64,000 nt of DNA from Rheum nobile (taxonomy: Eukaryota; Streptophyta; Magnoliopsida; Caryophyllales; Polygonaceae): the NCBI GenBank assembly GCA_027886185.1, contig WOAB01000619.1, positions 2,914,001 to 2,978,000 of the forward strand. Direction: 5' to 3'. How positions within the stretch are numbered: the stretch's first letter is position 1; each line of letters starts with the position of its first letter. The notes under the pieces were generated by a model, which saw only the letters and a list, made by a program, of their open reading frames with translations, searched no databases and was not told the DNA's origin. Of the stretch, positions 11,958 through 24,267 are shown one piece after another. Both the position numbers and the translations under genes were made by a program.

Positions 11958-11970
11958 CCTTGCGCCTTTT

Positions 11971-11987
11971 TCCCACAGACGGCGCCA
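11971..11987 (-). other. Primer-binding site of element B (unit 1)
   Basis: On the minus strand TGGCGCCGTCTGTGGGA lies 2 nt inside the 5' LTR. TGGCGCC starts are usual for Tat elements. The priming tRNA was not determined. Confidence 0.75.
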
Positions 11988-11989
11988 AA

Positions 11990-12383
11990 TGTCGTAGCCC
12001 TAATCTGAACCACGAGAAGATTCTTGGAAAAGGCGAGATTCTCTAGAAAAAGCTCTTCGTATCTTCGATCCGTTGACCTGAAATAATCAATGAACCAAAG
12101 GAGGTTGAACCCTCTGATTCACCTCCGACGCTCAAGTCAGTCAACAAGCTATGGAGGCTCTCTCCTCAATTCTCTAGCTAGCAAAAAGAACGTCCCTAAC
12201 AAAAGTAATTAGGGTTAGGGTAAAATACCTCTTCCTTTCCTAATAGCTTGTTGGGCCTAATTAATTACCTTCATTAACGGCCCAATTACCCTCCCTTGTA
12301 GCATCTTTTAAGAGACTTAATTTGATATCCTATTTTTATTAGGAAGCTCATTAATTAGGAAAAATCCTAAATTATCCTCATCA
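11990..12383 (-). repeat. 5' LTR of element B (unit 1)
   Basis: This LTR has the same length, 394 bp, as the other. Seven substitutions against the 3' LTR were seen by eye. It is followed by the TSD GGTAC at 12384-12388, after which the left LTR of A resumes. Confidence 0.93.
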
Positions 12384-12650
12384 GGTACGAAATAGCCATT
12401 ACCGAACTCGTTCGGTTCGTTCTTGTTGACACCCTCTCGTTGTTTGCTTAGTATATCCCTTGTCCGAACTCCAAATGATGCGTGATTTGTGGCTCTGGAA
12501 ACTAGACATCAAGACGAAGATTTTGATACCTAATCCGTAACTAGAGGTGCAGAGTTGAGAGAGATATCGCTGTTGTAAGTGCTCAAACGTTTTTGGGATA
12601 GCTGGAAACTTCGAGCTTGAAATTGGGTGAATTCCTCCAAAGGGTGAAGG

Positions 12651-12663
12651 GGTATTTATAGGA
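12651..12663 (-). promoter_or_regulatory. TATA box in left LTR of A (unit 1)
   Basis: On the minus strand CCTATAAATACCCC is a good TATA element. The equivalent in the transcribing right LTR is at 58380-58390. The copy in unit 2 is at 30684-30696. Confidence 0.6.
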
Positions 12664-13621
12664 TTTTTGAAGCCCTTAAAGATAGCTTTCCAACCCAAAC
12701 AATTTCGTCCAAATCCGATATCAAACGAGATCGAATTTTAGATTTTACCCAACTTTTGGATTTACCGGGCTGTTTAACTTAGAAGATAAGATTCTATCAA
12801 TCTAGGTAGTTATAAATCCCGATTTTGATATAATTCGGTTAAGGATAAGTATATCTTCAAATCCCATAATTTAATTGGACGAATTACGAAGAAAACGGGA
12901 TCGAAATCGGCCCAAAACCATCATTGGAGCAACAAGAAGCTCCACGGCCAGCAGATGGAAGAGGATGATGAACAATACTTTCAGCTTTTGGCTTAATTGC
13001 ACTTTTGAAGCAAAAATGCCCTTAAAAATTTCCGAAAAATTACAAAAATTTCCCAACTTTTCCCAAACTTAATTATTTTAATAATTCTAAGTTTCTAATA
13101 TTATTTTTGCCCAGAATTAATATTTATAAAAATTAACTTAGGCTAAAATAACGATTAAGTTATCTTAAGTTACCTTCCTTATAATTTTAACCATACTTAA
13201 CCCATTTAACACTTTGTTAAAATTGGTTCAAGCATTTCTAAGTTAAAATTTCTAAGTTGATTCAAATTATAATTAACATAAGGTTAATCATAATTTATAC
13301 CATTCATAACTTAAAGAGATAACATACTTAAGGTATTTATTATTTTATCCCCTTACGGATAAACGTAATAATTCGTATGACCTTTATTATTATTTAACAT
13401 TCTAAACTAAATTTATCATTATACTTATTTGTTTATTTCTTCACCATACTATTATTCCCATTTGATAATTTGTACAAAATTATCTTGAACTAGTTTTTGA
13501 ACTTAAGTTAATGAAAATTTAAATTACTCCTCTAAAAGAAATAAAATAAATTTCATAACTTTTAGTTTTATCAAATTTAAATTTACCATATTACCCTTAT
13601 GATAAAATGAGAGTTATTACA

Positions 13622-15221
13622 TTACCACCCCCTTAAAAAGAGTTTCGACCCCGAAACTAGCACCACTAAAGTAGAGGAACTGGTTTCCCCATTAACCTCA
13701 CTACTTGAACTTAGTATCCTTAATCCTTTCATCCTTGAAATTACTCCTAGGGAAGTCGATCCGTTTCCTCAACCATGACATTATCTCATATCTCGTCTCC
13801 ATATATTACACCATGTAATAACTCATAACTATGTCCATAAAATCATGACTACCATAGAATAATAGTCTCCACAATCATCATAACGACCTTAATGTACCGT
13901 AAGCATGGGAACACACATTCTCTTCCAATTTCGTCATTATAATCAATCCCAAAGTTCATACATTAACTCACCTATAACCTGAATATCAAATCTTAGTAAC
14001 CTCGAAACATTACATCATCTAATTCCTTAAAGGTACATCCCACAATTCCATTATTCATCTTTAATCAAATTTGGCCCTTATGCCATCTCTAACCTACAAT
14101 CTTTCTAAGAACAATTTAACTCATTCCATCAATTATTCTCTAACTTAAACCTTTAAGATTCCTTAATTCTTCCCAAAACGAACCACATAAGATATTACTA
14201 TTATTTCCTCAAAATATCATATTGATTAATGACTCATTATCAGCAAAATCAGTCACTTTTGTCCTAATCCTTCAATAGATATACACGGGTAACATTTGTT
14301 ACCTTACTCCTTAAGCGCACATAAGACAATTCCCTTTACTACATCCTTTTATTTTTTCCGAAATCCACATAATAACTTATCCTTATACTATAACCTTAAA
14401 TTTAAGTGAGCTTTCTCCCAATAAAATAGCTTCACAACTTAATCTTCCTAGAAAGTGTTATACCACCAGTCTTATAACGACACACTCACTTAAAATCCTC
14501 ACATTTAAATCTCTACATGTTTTATATTCTAGAACATCAATCGTTTTAGGTTACATTTCTTAAGGAGAGACAACTCTTTATCATTTATACTTTTCTCAAC
14601 AATTTATTCACTTAAATGAATAAATTATAAAACTCACAATTAAGTATTTTAAGATTTATATTAGCTCACCACACGAAATTTATCACATCCAATGCTCTAA
14701 GTGTAAACATGAGAAATAAATCTCAAACTCTATAGAGTATTCTCTACCCACACTTAATTCTTTATACACAAGGAATCCTTACAAAACTAAACTCATGAGA
14801 CAACTTTCGTCAACTCGACTAGAAAAGCAAATAATGTCAATACCCAACTTGACATTATTCCAAGAATATAGAGAGATTCTTATGAATGGATCTAAGGATT
14901 AAGTAATGGAATCGACCTAGCGCTAACCAGGTAGGGAACAATCACTCATGTTCCAAACGTTACACCATTCTTTATGAGTCCTGTCAATCCTTATCAACAC
15001 GTGACCTATACTGTTTTTGGCACTCAAGGAGTCTTGTATGAACGCATAACTCAAAATAGTAATGAATTTAGTAATTTCCCAAAACGAGGAAATACTTCTT
15101 TATTATTCAAAACTTGAATTAACACCAACAGAAGGAATGTTCAAACGAACAAATTTAACAACTATGGAGACTATAGACACACACATCATAGCTCCTTATT
15201 CTAAGGTAGACTTAGGGATAA
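13622..15221 (-). other. Element A internal region without pol (unit 1)
   Basis: Next to the LTR, minus-strand GGGTCGAAACTCTTTTTAAG followed by GGGGTGG is the polypurine tract (about 13622-13655). The remaining 1.5 kb is AT-rich with no RT, RNase H or integrase motif in any frame. A therefore lacks pol altogether rather than carrying a broken one. The copy in unit 2 is 31655-33254. Confidence 0.75.
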
Positions 15222-16595
15222 CTAATTGTCCAGGGTGTCATACTCGCCGGACTGACGCACCACAAAGAGTCGATGCCCTTGACTCGAATATTCGATAGGC
15301 GCCTTGCCTTTACTCCTAGCAGCATACTGATTAGAAGCAGACACATCCGACATTAGGTTCTGCCTACTGCCAGCACTTGATGCCTGGTATTGTGGTGCCA
15401 ATCCTTGGACTTTCTGTCGACAATACGCATGCATGTGGCCTTCCTTCCCACAATTATGGCATACCCACTTCTCTTTCTGGCAATTAAATTTTTTATGCCC
15501 GACTTCAACACAATTATGTCATTTAATTGCACCGTTACCCCAACCTGAGCCTTCGGTGGAGCTAGACTGTGTCGTCTCAGTCTTAGAACGACCAGACTTC
15601 TCAAACTTGGTAGGTGATGTCGGCTGCTTAAATGCATTAAGCTTTCGATTTTGTTGCCCACCTTTGGCCTTATTCTGTTCCTCCCGCTTTCGGGTGGATT
15701 CTTCCAGCGTAACCTCTATCTTATAGGCCGCATCCACATACTGCTCCAAGGTAGAGCAACTGTGACGCACCATCAAAGGTTTGATTTTTGGGCTCATCCA
15801 TCCATGGAAGTACCAGATCTTCTGTTCTTCTGAATGCACGTCTGAACCAGCATAATGTAGCAAATGATTGAACTTTGCCGCCAGCTCGGTCACCTTCAGT
15901 CCCTTCGTCTCTGGGTAGAGGAACTCCTTCATCTTCTCTTCTCTCATAGCACGGGAGAAGAATCGATCAGTGAGTTTGGCCTTGAACATTGCCCAACTCA
16001 GATTCGGGTGGTCATCCAATCCAGTTCCTTCCCACCACTCACTTGCTCCATCTTTGAAATGTAACGAAGCTATGTGCACCTGTTCAGCCTCGGTACAGAC
16101 CACATTCCAAAATAGTCGCTCCATATGAGAGAACCAATAGGCAACCTTGACTGGTTCCCCGGTTCCATCATGGCTATCTGGGCACATTGAATTAATCATC
16201 TTCAACGCTCGGTTATAATTCCCTTCATTTCTCTCGGGAATCACCGAAGGTGCAAGGTCTTCGTGTCCCCCAAAATCAACTGCGACTTGAGGAACGGGAG
16301 CCGCTTGAGCTTGCGGTATTCTATGGGTTGTTAATATCTCGACAAGCTCACTCACTATTTGCCCTATGACCGTATCATCCAACACGATCGGGGCAGGAGG
16401 TGGATTAAGTGGAACTTCCCTCGCAACTTGAGGGTCCACCTTTTCCTGACGAACATCTTCTTGCAGGGGCGGGTTATTGTTGTGCGACCCAGATCCCGCG
16501 GCATCCCCTTGTTGAGCAACACTCCTCAACTGAATTCGGGAACCATTGCTAGGACCTTCATCAACCGCTCGGTTGGTGGATCGGATGTTCACCAT
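15222..16595 (-). pseudogene. Element A gag (unit 1)
   Basis: The frame is 458 codons from ATG 16595 (MVNIRSTN), with one internal stop. The capsid region has VAYWFSHMERLF, FFSRAMREEK and LKVTELAAKFNHLL, each nearly the same in the gag of element C. The stop TGA at 15519-15521 falls on the first cysteine position of the first zinc knuckle. The reading frame continues with HNCVEVGHKKFNC and a complete second knuckle CHNCGKEGHMHAYC. Gag should package element RNA in the cytoplasm. No protease or polymerase follows. Confidence 0.9.
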
Positions 16596-17238
16596 CTATT
16601 GATGAACCATAACGCCAATTTAGAGTTTTTCAGCTTACACATGATACTTAAATCACTACGTTATGATACGAATTGTAAGGGTCCAAACTAATAGCTCATA
16701 TTAGATTGAATGACCCACCACCATTATTCTTAAACGATCTTATCCTCTTACTTGAGAATAAGGCAAATATGAGAAATGTCAACCATCGCATAACATTAAA
16801 CCTTAAGGATGGGGGGTGTCCTAATGAATGGACGTAATGAATAAGTAATTGAATCGAAGCTTGCAGAAGTTTGAAAAGACTTATTATAAAAACTTTTATT
16901 TTCAAATCTTATATTTAACTTAGTGAATAATTACCTAGATAGTAAATTTATTAACTAACGACGTTATTATTTATTTACAAACCTTTACTAAACCAAAAAT
17001 ACCTTAAAAAATGAACTTGATTTCAACCCTTTATACTTCCATTGTTATAGCACAACTATAAAATTAATATTAATGTTTTAATAGCTAGACCATTACTTAA
17101 AAAAACCATAACTTATTACAAACAACTTATTTTTTTTTTTTTGAGATTCCTTTATAAAAATAACTATTTTAAAAATAGTTTTGAAAATAATTTTGAAAAT
17201 TCTCAAACCTAACAATAGGCCAAGGATCTTAAAACCAT
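16596..17238 (-). other. Element A leader between primer site and gag (unit 1)
   Basis: AT-rich 5' leader of about 640 bp without a long frame. A run of 12 T lies near 17131. Unlike element C there is no extra ORF ahead of gag. The copy in unit 2 is 34629-35271. Confidence 0.6.
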
Positions 17239-17251
17239 TGCTCTGATACCA
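17239..17251 (-). other. Primer-binding site of element A (unit 1)
   Basis: The minus strand reads TGGTATCAGAGCA, the complement of the 3' end of plant initiator methionine tRNA as used by chromoviruses. It lies 4 nt from the LTR. Confidence 0.9.
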
Positions 17252-17255
17252 CATT

Positions 17256-17497
17256 TATAACACCCCCGACTTACGTCGGTAGTGCCACACGCTAGTGACT
17301 TTAGACTATAAAGTCTAAAGTCACCCAAGGCTTTAATCGGACAATTATACTTAAATAAATAAATGAACATTAAATAAGAAAGAGTAAATAGCAGAAGACT
17401 TTGTATAAAAAAAACTCAATCTTTTATTAAAATTCCCCTTGTAAATTGAGAAGGATAATTTTACAAACGGTATTGAAATTACAGCGGAAGACTTTAA
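17256..17497 (-). repeat. Right (5') LTR of element A, first part (unit 1)
   Basis: It matches the start of the left LTR, but the terminal TGTAAC is TATAAC here, so the terminal dinucleotide is lost. It is interrupted after 242 bp by Harbinger element D. In unit 1 the remainder of the LTR is missing because the duplication ends inside D. Confidence 0.9.
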
Positions 17498-18806
17498 GGG
17501 TCTGTTCGGTGCGTTGGAAATGCTAGTTGAAGTGGGTTGAAGGAGGAACTTCAACCAATTGAAGCTTTTACCCACCCTGTTCGGCAATTTCTCACGGAGG
17601 GAGTTGAATGGGCTGGTTTAAGCCTTCAACTAGATGAAGTTGAAGGAAATCGGTAATGTTGGGGGGTGGGTGGGAAGCAGATCCGGCGGTTGAAGCAAGG
17701 CAACATTACGCGATTTGCCCCTGCGAGGCAACTTTTTCATCAATCATCTGAACTGGTTTCTCACACTTGCCAAGTCTGATTTTCTGCGAGGAGAGAAGGT
17801 GCCCTCGAGAGCTCCCAGGTGCGTACCTCCCATCTCCATTGTTGCTCCTATTGGCACCTCTATTTTTACTCATTTATTTGTGGTTTAGGGTGTCGTCCTC
17901 CATCTTCTCGTTGCTCCTCTTTGAAATCGCGAGCACCACCCCTTAAATCGCGAGCACCATCAATTTTGTGGTAGTATTTAGGGCTTTTGGTGTATAATTA
18001 CTGCAAATTTGAGAAGAAGGATAAACAATTTATATGAATTCTAAAGAACCCTAATTTCAATTTGTAACCCTAATTTGATTGGTTCTTCAGCTGGTTTTGT
18101 TTGTATGAAGGATTTTTCAGTAAAGTGCAGCTGGTATAAGTTCTGTTGGTATATGTGCGGCTTCTTGAAATTTTGTTATGTGCAGAGCAATGTGAAAATG
18201 TCTCAGAGAACCCTCAAAGTCTGGTTGTTTTTAGGGTTAGGCATCTAATTTCTGTTTTAGAACGATAGTCCTTGGTTCTGGTTATCTCTTAATATGCAGT
18301 ACTATCATACTCATAGGCAGTTTGACAAACATCACTAGCACAGAAAGACAATATCTGGTAAATTGATAATTGAAAACTTGTAATATGTGTACTTATGGTT
18401 ATGACAGACGGTTAAAGAGGAAAGAATCTGAAGCAGAAGTGAACTTAATTGCCATGTTTGGCATGTTGAAAGACAACATACACCAAGCATTTCTTTTCAT
18501 GAATGTAGATGCATTGCTATGTGTATATTGAACTACAGAATTTTGTTGTTCATGTGTCTTCAATTAGTTATAGTAATTGTTATGTGCAGAAGTGAACTTA
18601 ATTGCCATGTTTGGCAAGTTGGCAGTGAATACGATAATTGCTCTTAAACCTGTAATTTTATTGGTTTGTCAAGCAGTTATTGAGAAATTTGATGAGATAG
18701 GTTTAGTTTAGGTAAATTTGTGACTGCCTTTGATAGTCTCAACTGGATGCTTTATGGATTGTCAAGTAGTTATGTACCGTTTAGTCACAAAATTCGCCTC
18801 CTAAAA
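17498..18806. mobile_element. Left fragment of Harbinger element D (unit 1)
   Basis: The first 1,309 bp of the DNA transposon that is complete at 35531-43971, beginning with the terminal repeat GGGTCTGTTCGGT. It is cut at 18806 by the duplication breakpoint. No coding exon is present in this part. Confidence 0.9.
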
Positions 18807-18857
18807 CTAAACCTATCCGTATTTTTTTAAGAACCAAGGACATTTTTATGGATTGTC
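18807..18857. other. Duplication junction with templated filler
   Basis: The joint between the two units is not a clean fusion. Positions 18804-18817 are an inverted copy of 18696-18709 (14 nt). Positions 18816-18847 match 921-952 in direct orientation. Positions 18845-18861 match 18751-18767 (17 nt). Unit 2 then starts at 18858. Patches overlap by 2, 3 and 4 nt. All three templates lie within about 110 nt of a breakpoint. The pattern fits polymerase-theta end joining or microhomology-mediated template switching. Confidence 0.92.
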
Positions 18858-19216
18858 AAGTGGTCTTCCATGAACAAGAAAAGGTTTTCAAGAAAATTCA
18901 GCCATTGAAGAGAAGCTTGATCTTCCATGAACAAGACAAAGAAGAAGGTCATTTTGGTCCGTATTTTTTTAAGAACCAAGGACATTTTTTGTCTTTTTTG
19001 TATTTTAACGGCCTTTTGGACGGTAAGAGACAATGGGTGGTGATTTGTTAACGAATGGTGAGTTACTAGTGGTTTAAAATATATTCGAATATAATGGGTG
19101 GTTGCGCGGAATTTTATGTATATAACAGGTGGTTTAAACCAATTTCGCCTAATAAATTGCCCATTTCCCATGCTAATGGTCACTTTCTCATGGAGAACCA
19201 ATTTAACAAAACTTGT

Positions 19217-19512
19217 GAAGCACGGACACGGCTAGGAAGGTGAGGTTTCGGTGTGGGACGCGGGGAAGCGGCCAGGACACGACTTTATATGGTCAAGACA
19301 CGATCAACAATTCAGATATGTCTCGGACACGGTCAAGACATGTCCGGACACAAAACACTGTGTTTTACTACATTTTAAGACACGGTCAGGACACGGCTCG
19401 ATATGGTCAAGACACGGTCAACAATTCGGATAGTCTCGGACACGGTCAACAATTCGGATACGTCTCGGACACGGTCAAGACATGTCCGGACACAAAACAC
19501 TGTGTTTTAAAT
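19217..19512. repeat. GACACGG degenerate repeat array (unit 2)
   Basis: Second copy of the array at 1180-1475, carried by the tandem duplication. No difference from the first copy was noticed. Confidence 0.75.
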
Positions 19513-19936
19513 AAAAATAAAAATAATACCTTTTTTAATTTAAACCCTAACTAGTCGCACCCATCAGTCTTCTTCAATCGCTCTTCTTAAGCCTTCGCTC
19601 CTTACCAGCCGCCGCTCCTCATCACTCATATTGTTGTCTTCGCTTTTTCCTTTCTTTCCAAGTCAAGTAGTAGCCAATTAGCCATTGCCAATGTATCTAA
19701 TATAATTAGTTAATTACTGATTAAGTGATTATAGTAATTACATGATGTGCATATATGATATATTATTTATATGATATTACTATATAAGTATATGAGTCAT
19801 ATGAGTGACTAATATCGTTTTTTTATCAATTTGTATCGTTAATATAGGAGAACCTTTTGAAATAGAAACTCATGTACATGTCACTCGTACTACTAGTGCT
19901 TGCTTTCTTTAGTAGCCACGCATTGCCGATGCCGCC

Positions 19937-21017
19937 GACGCCAAAACTAGGGCAGAATGGAAACCACGGCCAATTGTCACCAAAGGGGGCCACCTAGGAG
20001 GAGGATGATCAAATGGAGGTGCAAGCCCAAAAGAGCGCAAGAGTGTCAGTGCCATGCTATCCAGCTCCCACAGCACCGCTCACACGTTCGGGCGCCCGAG
20101 CATTGGCTAGGGTTAATCAAGGCCACCTCGGCACTTCACAAGCCAAAGGTGTCATCAGGAGGGCCCAAGCCAAGCAACTCCAAGAAGGCATCCAAAGGAG
20201 CCTTATGAGCCTTGGAGCACCAAGCCAAGTGCTAAATGGCTCGGTGATGGCATACATCCAGGAAGGCTTCTTGACGCCGGGCATTGGCCAAGAAGGAAAG
20301 CATTGGCATTTACCAGTCCACGGAGCTCCAAATGAGGCCCAACTTGTACCATGTCATTTTTACGTCCCTACAAGCCATTGGACCCTAGGAGTGGCAGAGA
20401 GTTTGACAGTTTGCCCTGATATGGCATTGGATGTCAAGGAGTCCCTAACGCCGACATTGTCAAGGCGCTGAAGCAAGGCCATCTCCCAATTGGCTCGTGT
20501 CTTTGCCCTCAAGTTTGGTAGTGACGTGGCACATTGGATGCTCCCATTTATCTCCAAAAGTGAAGGCAAATGGCGTAGAGATTTGACATGCTCATCTAGA
20601 GCACCACTTTATGATTTTCCATTAAATGTGTTTAAGACAATTTAGGTATTTCTTTGTGTTTATAAGTTGGCTTGCAGCTACATTGTTTCTCACATTTAAC
20701 TTGAATATATCTTGAGCTTTTGAGCATAAAAAGCATTCGAGAGCCTTTGAGTTTTGCGTCATTGTTTGGTGTGTTCATCCGAACCTAGTAGAGCGGTTTT
20801 AGGTGCGTTTATCCTTGATCCAATCTACGATCCTCCTAGCTTTCTTTGGTGTGTTTATCCAAGGATTGCCAGTAGTTACCCTTCCACAAAAATTGCCTCC
20901 AAATATTTCCAATAGATCGGCCAAGTTTGCTTGTCAAGCAAATTCACTAACAGTGCCGAGCAGGAATTGGCTTGGGGTTTTGGTGTTGAACTTTCCTTGA
21001 AGTTTGAGATCCTCACA
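19937..21017 (+). mobile_element. LTR-like relic, unclassified (unit 2)
   Basis: Second copy of the block at 1900-2980, with one substitution (G20450 against T2413). Confidence 0.35.
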
Positions 21018-21194
21018 AGGGACACATTATAATTAGTAATTATGTAGTTTAGGTATGAATTAATAACATTAACTATATTTACTTGATTTGTTAATGTAGC
21101 TTAGATGTATATTTTAGGTTATTGAATGATTTAATATTGTGAAAGGTTTATATGTAGTTGATACTTATTAATGTAATTATTAATTTTAAATGAA

Positions 21195-21199
21195 CATAG
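21195..21199. repeat. Left TSD of element A (unit 2)
   Basis: CATAG before the LTR start at 21200. It pairs with CATAG at 59366-59370. Confidence 0.9.
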
Positions 21200-22900
21200 T
21201 GTAACACCCCCGACTTACGTCGGTAGTGCCACACGCCAGTGACTTCAGACTATAAAGTCCAAAGCCACCCAAGGCTTTAATCGGAACAATTATACTTAAA
21301 TAAATAAATGAACATTAAATAAGAAAGAGTAAATAGCAGAAGACTTTGTATAAAAAAACTCTTTTATTAAAATTCCCCTTGTAATTTGATAAAGATAATT
21401 TTACAAACGGTATTGAAATTACAACGGAGACTTTAAATAAATCTTACTTACATGACTAATTTAACTAGGTCTTATATTTTATTTAGGAAGATTAATCAAC
21501 ACTAAACAAATTTTAAAATAATATTACTTTAAATCTTCAATCTTCGACTGCAAGCCTTCGTCTTCGATTTGTTACTTCAAGGCGTCTGAGACCAACCACT
21601 GATGTGTTGTATAGGACGGATGACACCAGCCAACCATGCAAGGAAAGAAAAAGGTTGGTCAGTCTAATGAAAGACTATGCAAGGGCTCAAACAGAATGGT
21701 TCTTGTGATTGTATCTGGTTACTATCATTGTCTCCCGAATAGAAACCGATAGACGATATATAACCCAGATACTCTCACTGAAACGGAAGAAAAGGTATGC
21801 GACAAGAGAAGACTCCAAAGGAAATGAGTCTTATAGGAATACTTATGTTTGTTTGGGAACACTATATTTCACACAAAGTTTGAAAACGACCTTGATTATT
21901 TGGGTCCCCGACCAACCTCACCGCATAATGCGAATCCAGATTGGAAAGAGGACTTACTTTAATACAAGAGTCCGGGCGGGTTCCACGTTGTACTTCTCAC
22001 CCGAGGGTATATTAATTATGTGCAACAAGGCACTTATCTTATTTAATTTCAAAACGTGCATTAACATTGAAGCTTTTAATTTCCACAACAGATATCGCAA
22101 TGAAATAGCGTTCCTACGAATACTCGTGCTAAACTAGCATTTATATTTCCACACCAATGCACAAAAAATCCACACCAAGTATATCTAGCACCCTATAACA
22201 ATATATATATATAAGGGTCGTAGCTAGCATATTATACAACCTAATAATAAAGTTCAATTAATCACATCATTTATTCACACAAGTTCCCAAACAAGAAAAG
22301 AATTATTTATCTCAACTTAATAGCACAACCGATTCATTGTCAATTAAGATCAAAATGGAATAAATATGCAAGAGCGAACCGCCACTTGCCTTGAATCACA
22401 GAGAGATGAACGATATCACGGGGATGGTTGCTTTCGAAAAGCAAATTGGCTCCCTGCTTGATTTCCGTTCCAAATGCGATTCCGATATCTACCCAAGTCA
22501 CAAAACATAAAATAAATTATGATTAGATGATTTATTCAATAACAACAATTGAAGGGTACACGTCTTGATTTTTAATTGGATTACTTAATCCTAAGTAAAT
22601 CAATTTCAAAGCTTTTCGATAAAATGATTATTTATACGATTCTAAGATCCATTAGTCGTATATTCTAAATAATCACAACATAAATAAATAAATTACTCAA
22701 TAAATTTATTATTTTAAATAACCCAACACATTACCCAATTGTAGTTTATTCCTTAACAACTTATAATTTAAGATAATATCATAAGATATAATTAATTTAA
22801 TTTTAATTCTTCTAAAATTAAATTAATTCAGTGTGTATCTGATTAACCCCAATTAACATGCTTAATCATGATTAATTGGACCAAAAACCGAAAAGGGTAC

Positions 22901-23294
22901 TGTCGTAGCCCTAATCTGAACCACGAGAAGATTCTTGGAAAAAGCGAGATTCTCTAGAAAAAGCTCTTCATATCTTCGATCCGTTGACCTGAAATAATCA
23001 ATGAACCAAAGGAGGTTGAACCCCCTGATTCACCTCCGACGCTCAAGTCAGTCAACAAGCTATGGAGGCTCTCTCCTCAATTCTCTAGCTAGCAAAAAGA
23101 ACGTCCCTAACAAAAGTAATTAGGGTTAGGGTAAAATACCTCTTCCTTTCCTGATAGCTTGTTGGGCCTAATTAATTACCTTCATGAACGGCCCAATTAC
23201 CCTCCCTTGTAGCATCTTTTAAGAGACTTAATTTGATATCCTATTTTTATTAGGAAGCTCATTAATTAGGGAAAATCCCAAATTATCCTCATCA
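22901..23294 (-). repeat. 3' LTR of element B (unit 2)
   Basis: The 394-bp LTR, TGTCGTAGCC to CCTCATCA. The polypurine tract follows at 23295-23310. Confidence 0.93.
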
Positions 23295-23412
23295 TTTTGC
23301 CCCTCGGGCTTCTGAGGCTATCCGTGGGCTCGGGAGATCGACATCACGCATGACTTTGGGCTAACCTATGACCAGATCCAGCACGCCCACTCCGGATTAG
23401 GGCGACTTTTGC

Positions 23413-23793
23413 CGCTTGCCGACCGCACGGCCGTGCGTACAAAACGCACAGGCTGTGCGGTGCTCTCGACTTTTGATTTAATTAAAATTCAAAAATGCAC
23501 GGCCAAACTCCAAAACGCACGGCCAACCGCACGGCTGTGCGGTTTTCTCGTTGACGGTGATTTTTTGCACGGCTGTGCACTAAAACGCACAGGCTGTGCA
23601 TTGCTCTCGACTTTTGATTTTAATTAAAATTTCAAAAATGCACGGCCAAACTCCAAAACGCACGGCCAACCGCACGGCTGTGCGGTTTTCTCGCTGACGG
23701 TGATTTTTCGCACGGCTGTGCACTAAAACGCACAGGCTGTGCATTGCTCTCGACTTTTCATATAATTAGAGCATTTTAATCTGCACGGCCGTG
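23413..23793. repeat. 142-bp tandem repeats of B (unit 2)
   Basis: Same array as 5380-5760, with the GCACGGCTGTGC palindromes. Confidence 0.9.
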
Positions 23794-23844
23794 TGGTCCA
23801 TCGCACAGCCCGTGCGGTGGCCTCGACTTGCTATTGTAAACGAC

Positions 23845-24067
23845 ACTTTGTTTTTCGATTTGCTATTGCATACGGCGCTCTGTCGTTCGATTTGCTATTT
23901 GCGAACGACGCTCTGTCGTTCGACTTTGCTATTTGCGAACGACGCTCTGCCGTTCGACTTTGCTATTTGCGAACGACGCTCTGTCGTTCGACTTTGCTAT
24001 TTGCGAACAACGCTCTGCCGTTCGACTTTGCTATTTGCGAACGACGCTCTACCGTTCGACTTGCTAT
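23845..24067. repeat. 34-bp tandem repeats of B (unit 2)
   Basis: Same array as 5812-6034. No difference in unit number from unit 1 was noticed. Confidence 0.93.
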
Positions 24068-24267
24068 GTTCCATGCTTATGGAATGTGGATCCTTGCTTC
24101 AAGGATCGCTGAAACTTGATCATACCAAATCAAAATGCATTGCAATTGCCCAAAAAACATGGTTCGACAAAGTTCAGCGACGTGATTGTCTTCAAAACTA
24201 AAAAATGTAAAGTCTTGCCAAGGGGACTGACCCGGGGGCCTCGTTAAAACCTCTCCGCAGGAAAACC

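Larger units (their letters stand above)
4868..12383 (-). mobile_element. Element B, Ty3/gypsy Tat-lineage retrotransposon (unit 1)
   Basis: A 7.5-kb minus-strand element with 394-bp LTRs starting TGTCGTAGCC and ending CCTCATCA, and the TSD GGTAC on both sides (4863-4867, 12384-12388). The order is gag, protease, reverse transcriptase, RNase H, a second RNase H domain and integrase. The second RNase H and the tandem-repeat 3' region are traits of the plant Tat lineage. It sits in the left LTR of A; the right LTR keeps the empty site GGTACGAAATAGCC at 58111. Seven stops and one frameshift disable it. The two LTRs differ at seven positions seen by eye, about 1.8 per cent. Confidence 0.93.
3163..13621 (-). 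repeat. Left (3') LTR of element A, split by B (unit 1)
   Basis: The LTR begins TGTAACACCCCC and ends GTTATTACA. Without element B (4868-12383 plus its 5-bp TSD) it is about 2.94 kb. It aligns with the right LTR in pieces at 35289-35530, 43972-44189 and 56791-59365. Compared with the right LTR it lacks about 150 bp near 4066 (present at about 57211-57355), flanked by similar CAATGA/CAAGGAAATAG sequence. It also has 29 bp near 3399 that are absent at the Harbinger insertion point of the right LTR. Confidence 0.9.
3163..17497 (-). mobile_element. Element A, truncated copy (unit 1)
   Basis: This is the part of element A that lies in duplication unit 1: the whole left LTR with element B inside, the internal region with gag, and the first 242 bp of the right LTR. 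There the Harbinger fragment and then the duplication joint cut it off. A is a minus-strand Ty3/gypsy element with TGTAACACCCCC-type LTR ends, an initiator-Met type primer site and a gag, but no pol. Confidence 0.88.
821..18806. repeat. 18-kb tandem duplication, unit 1
   Basis: The segment is repeated at 18858-36839 with a constant offset of 18037 up to an AT microsatellite near 4170 and 18033 after it. Differences seen by eye are T2413/G20450, T9363/C27396, G14317/A32350, C18724/A36757 and a 4-bp AT slippage. The unit contains the left flank of element A, its left LTR with element B inside, its internal region, the start of its right LTR and the first 1.3 kb of Harbinger element D. Its right end lies inside D. 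Confidence 0.97.

Noticed and set aside
15062..15298. Plus-strand frame of 78 codons in element A
   Set aside because: Opposite to the gag direction, with no domain. It lies in the AT-rich non-coding part.
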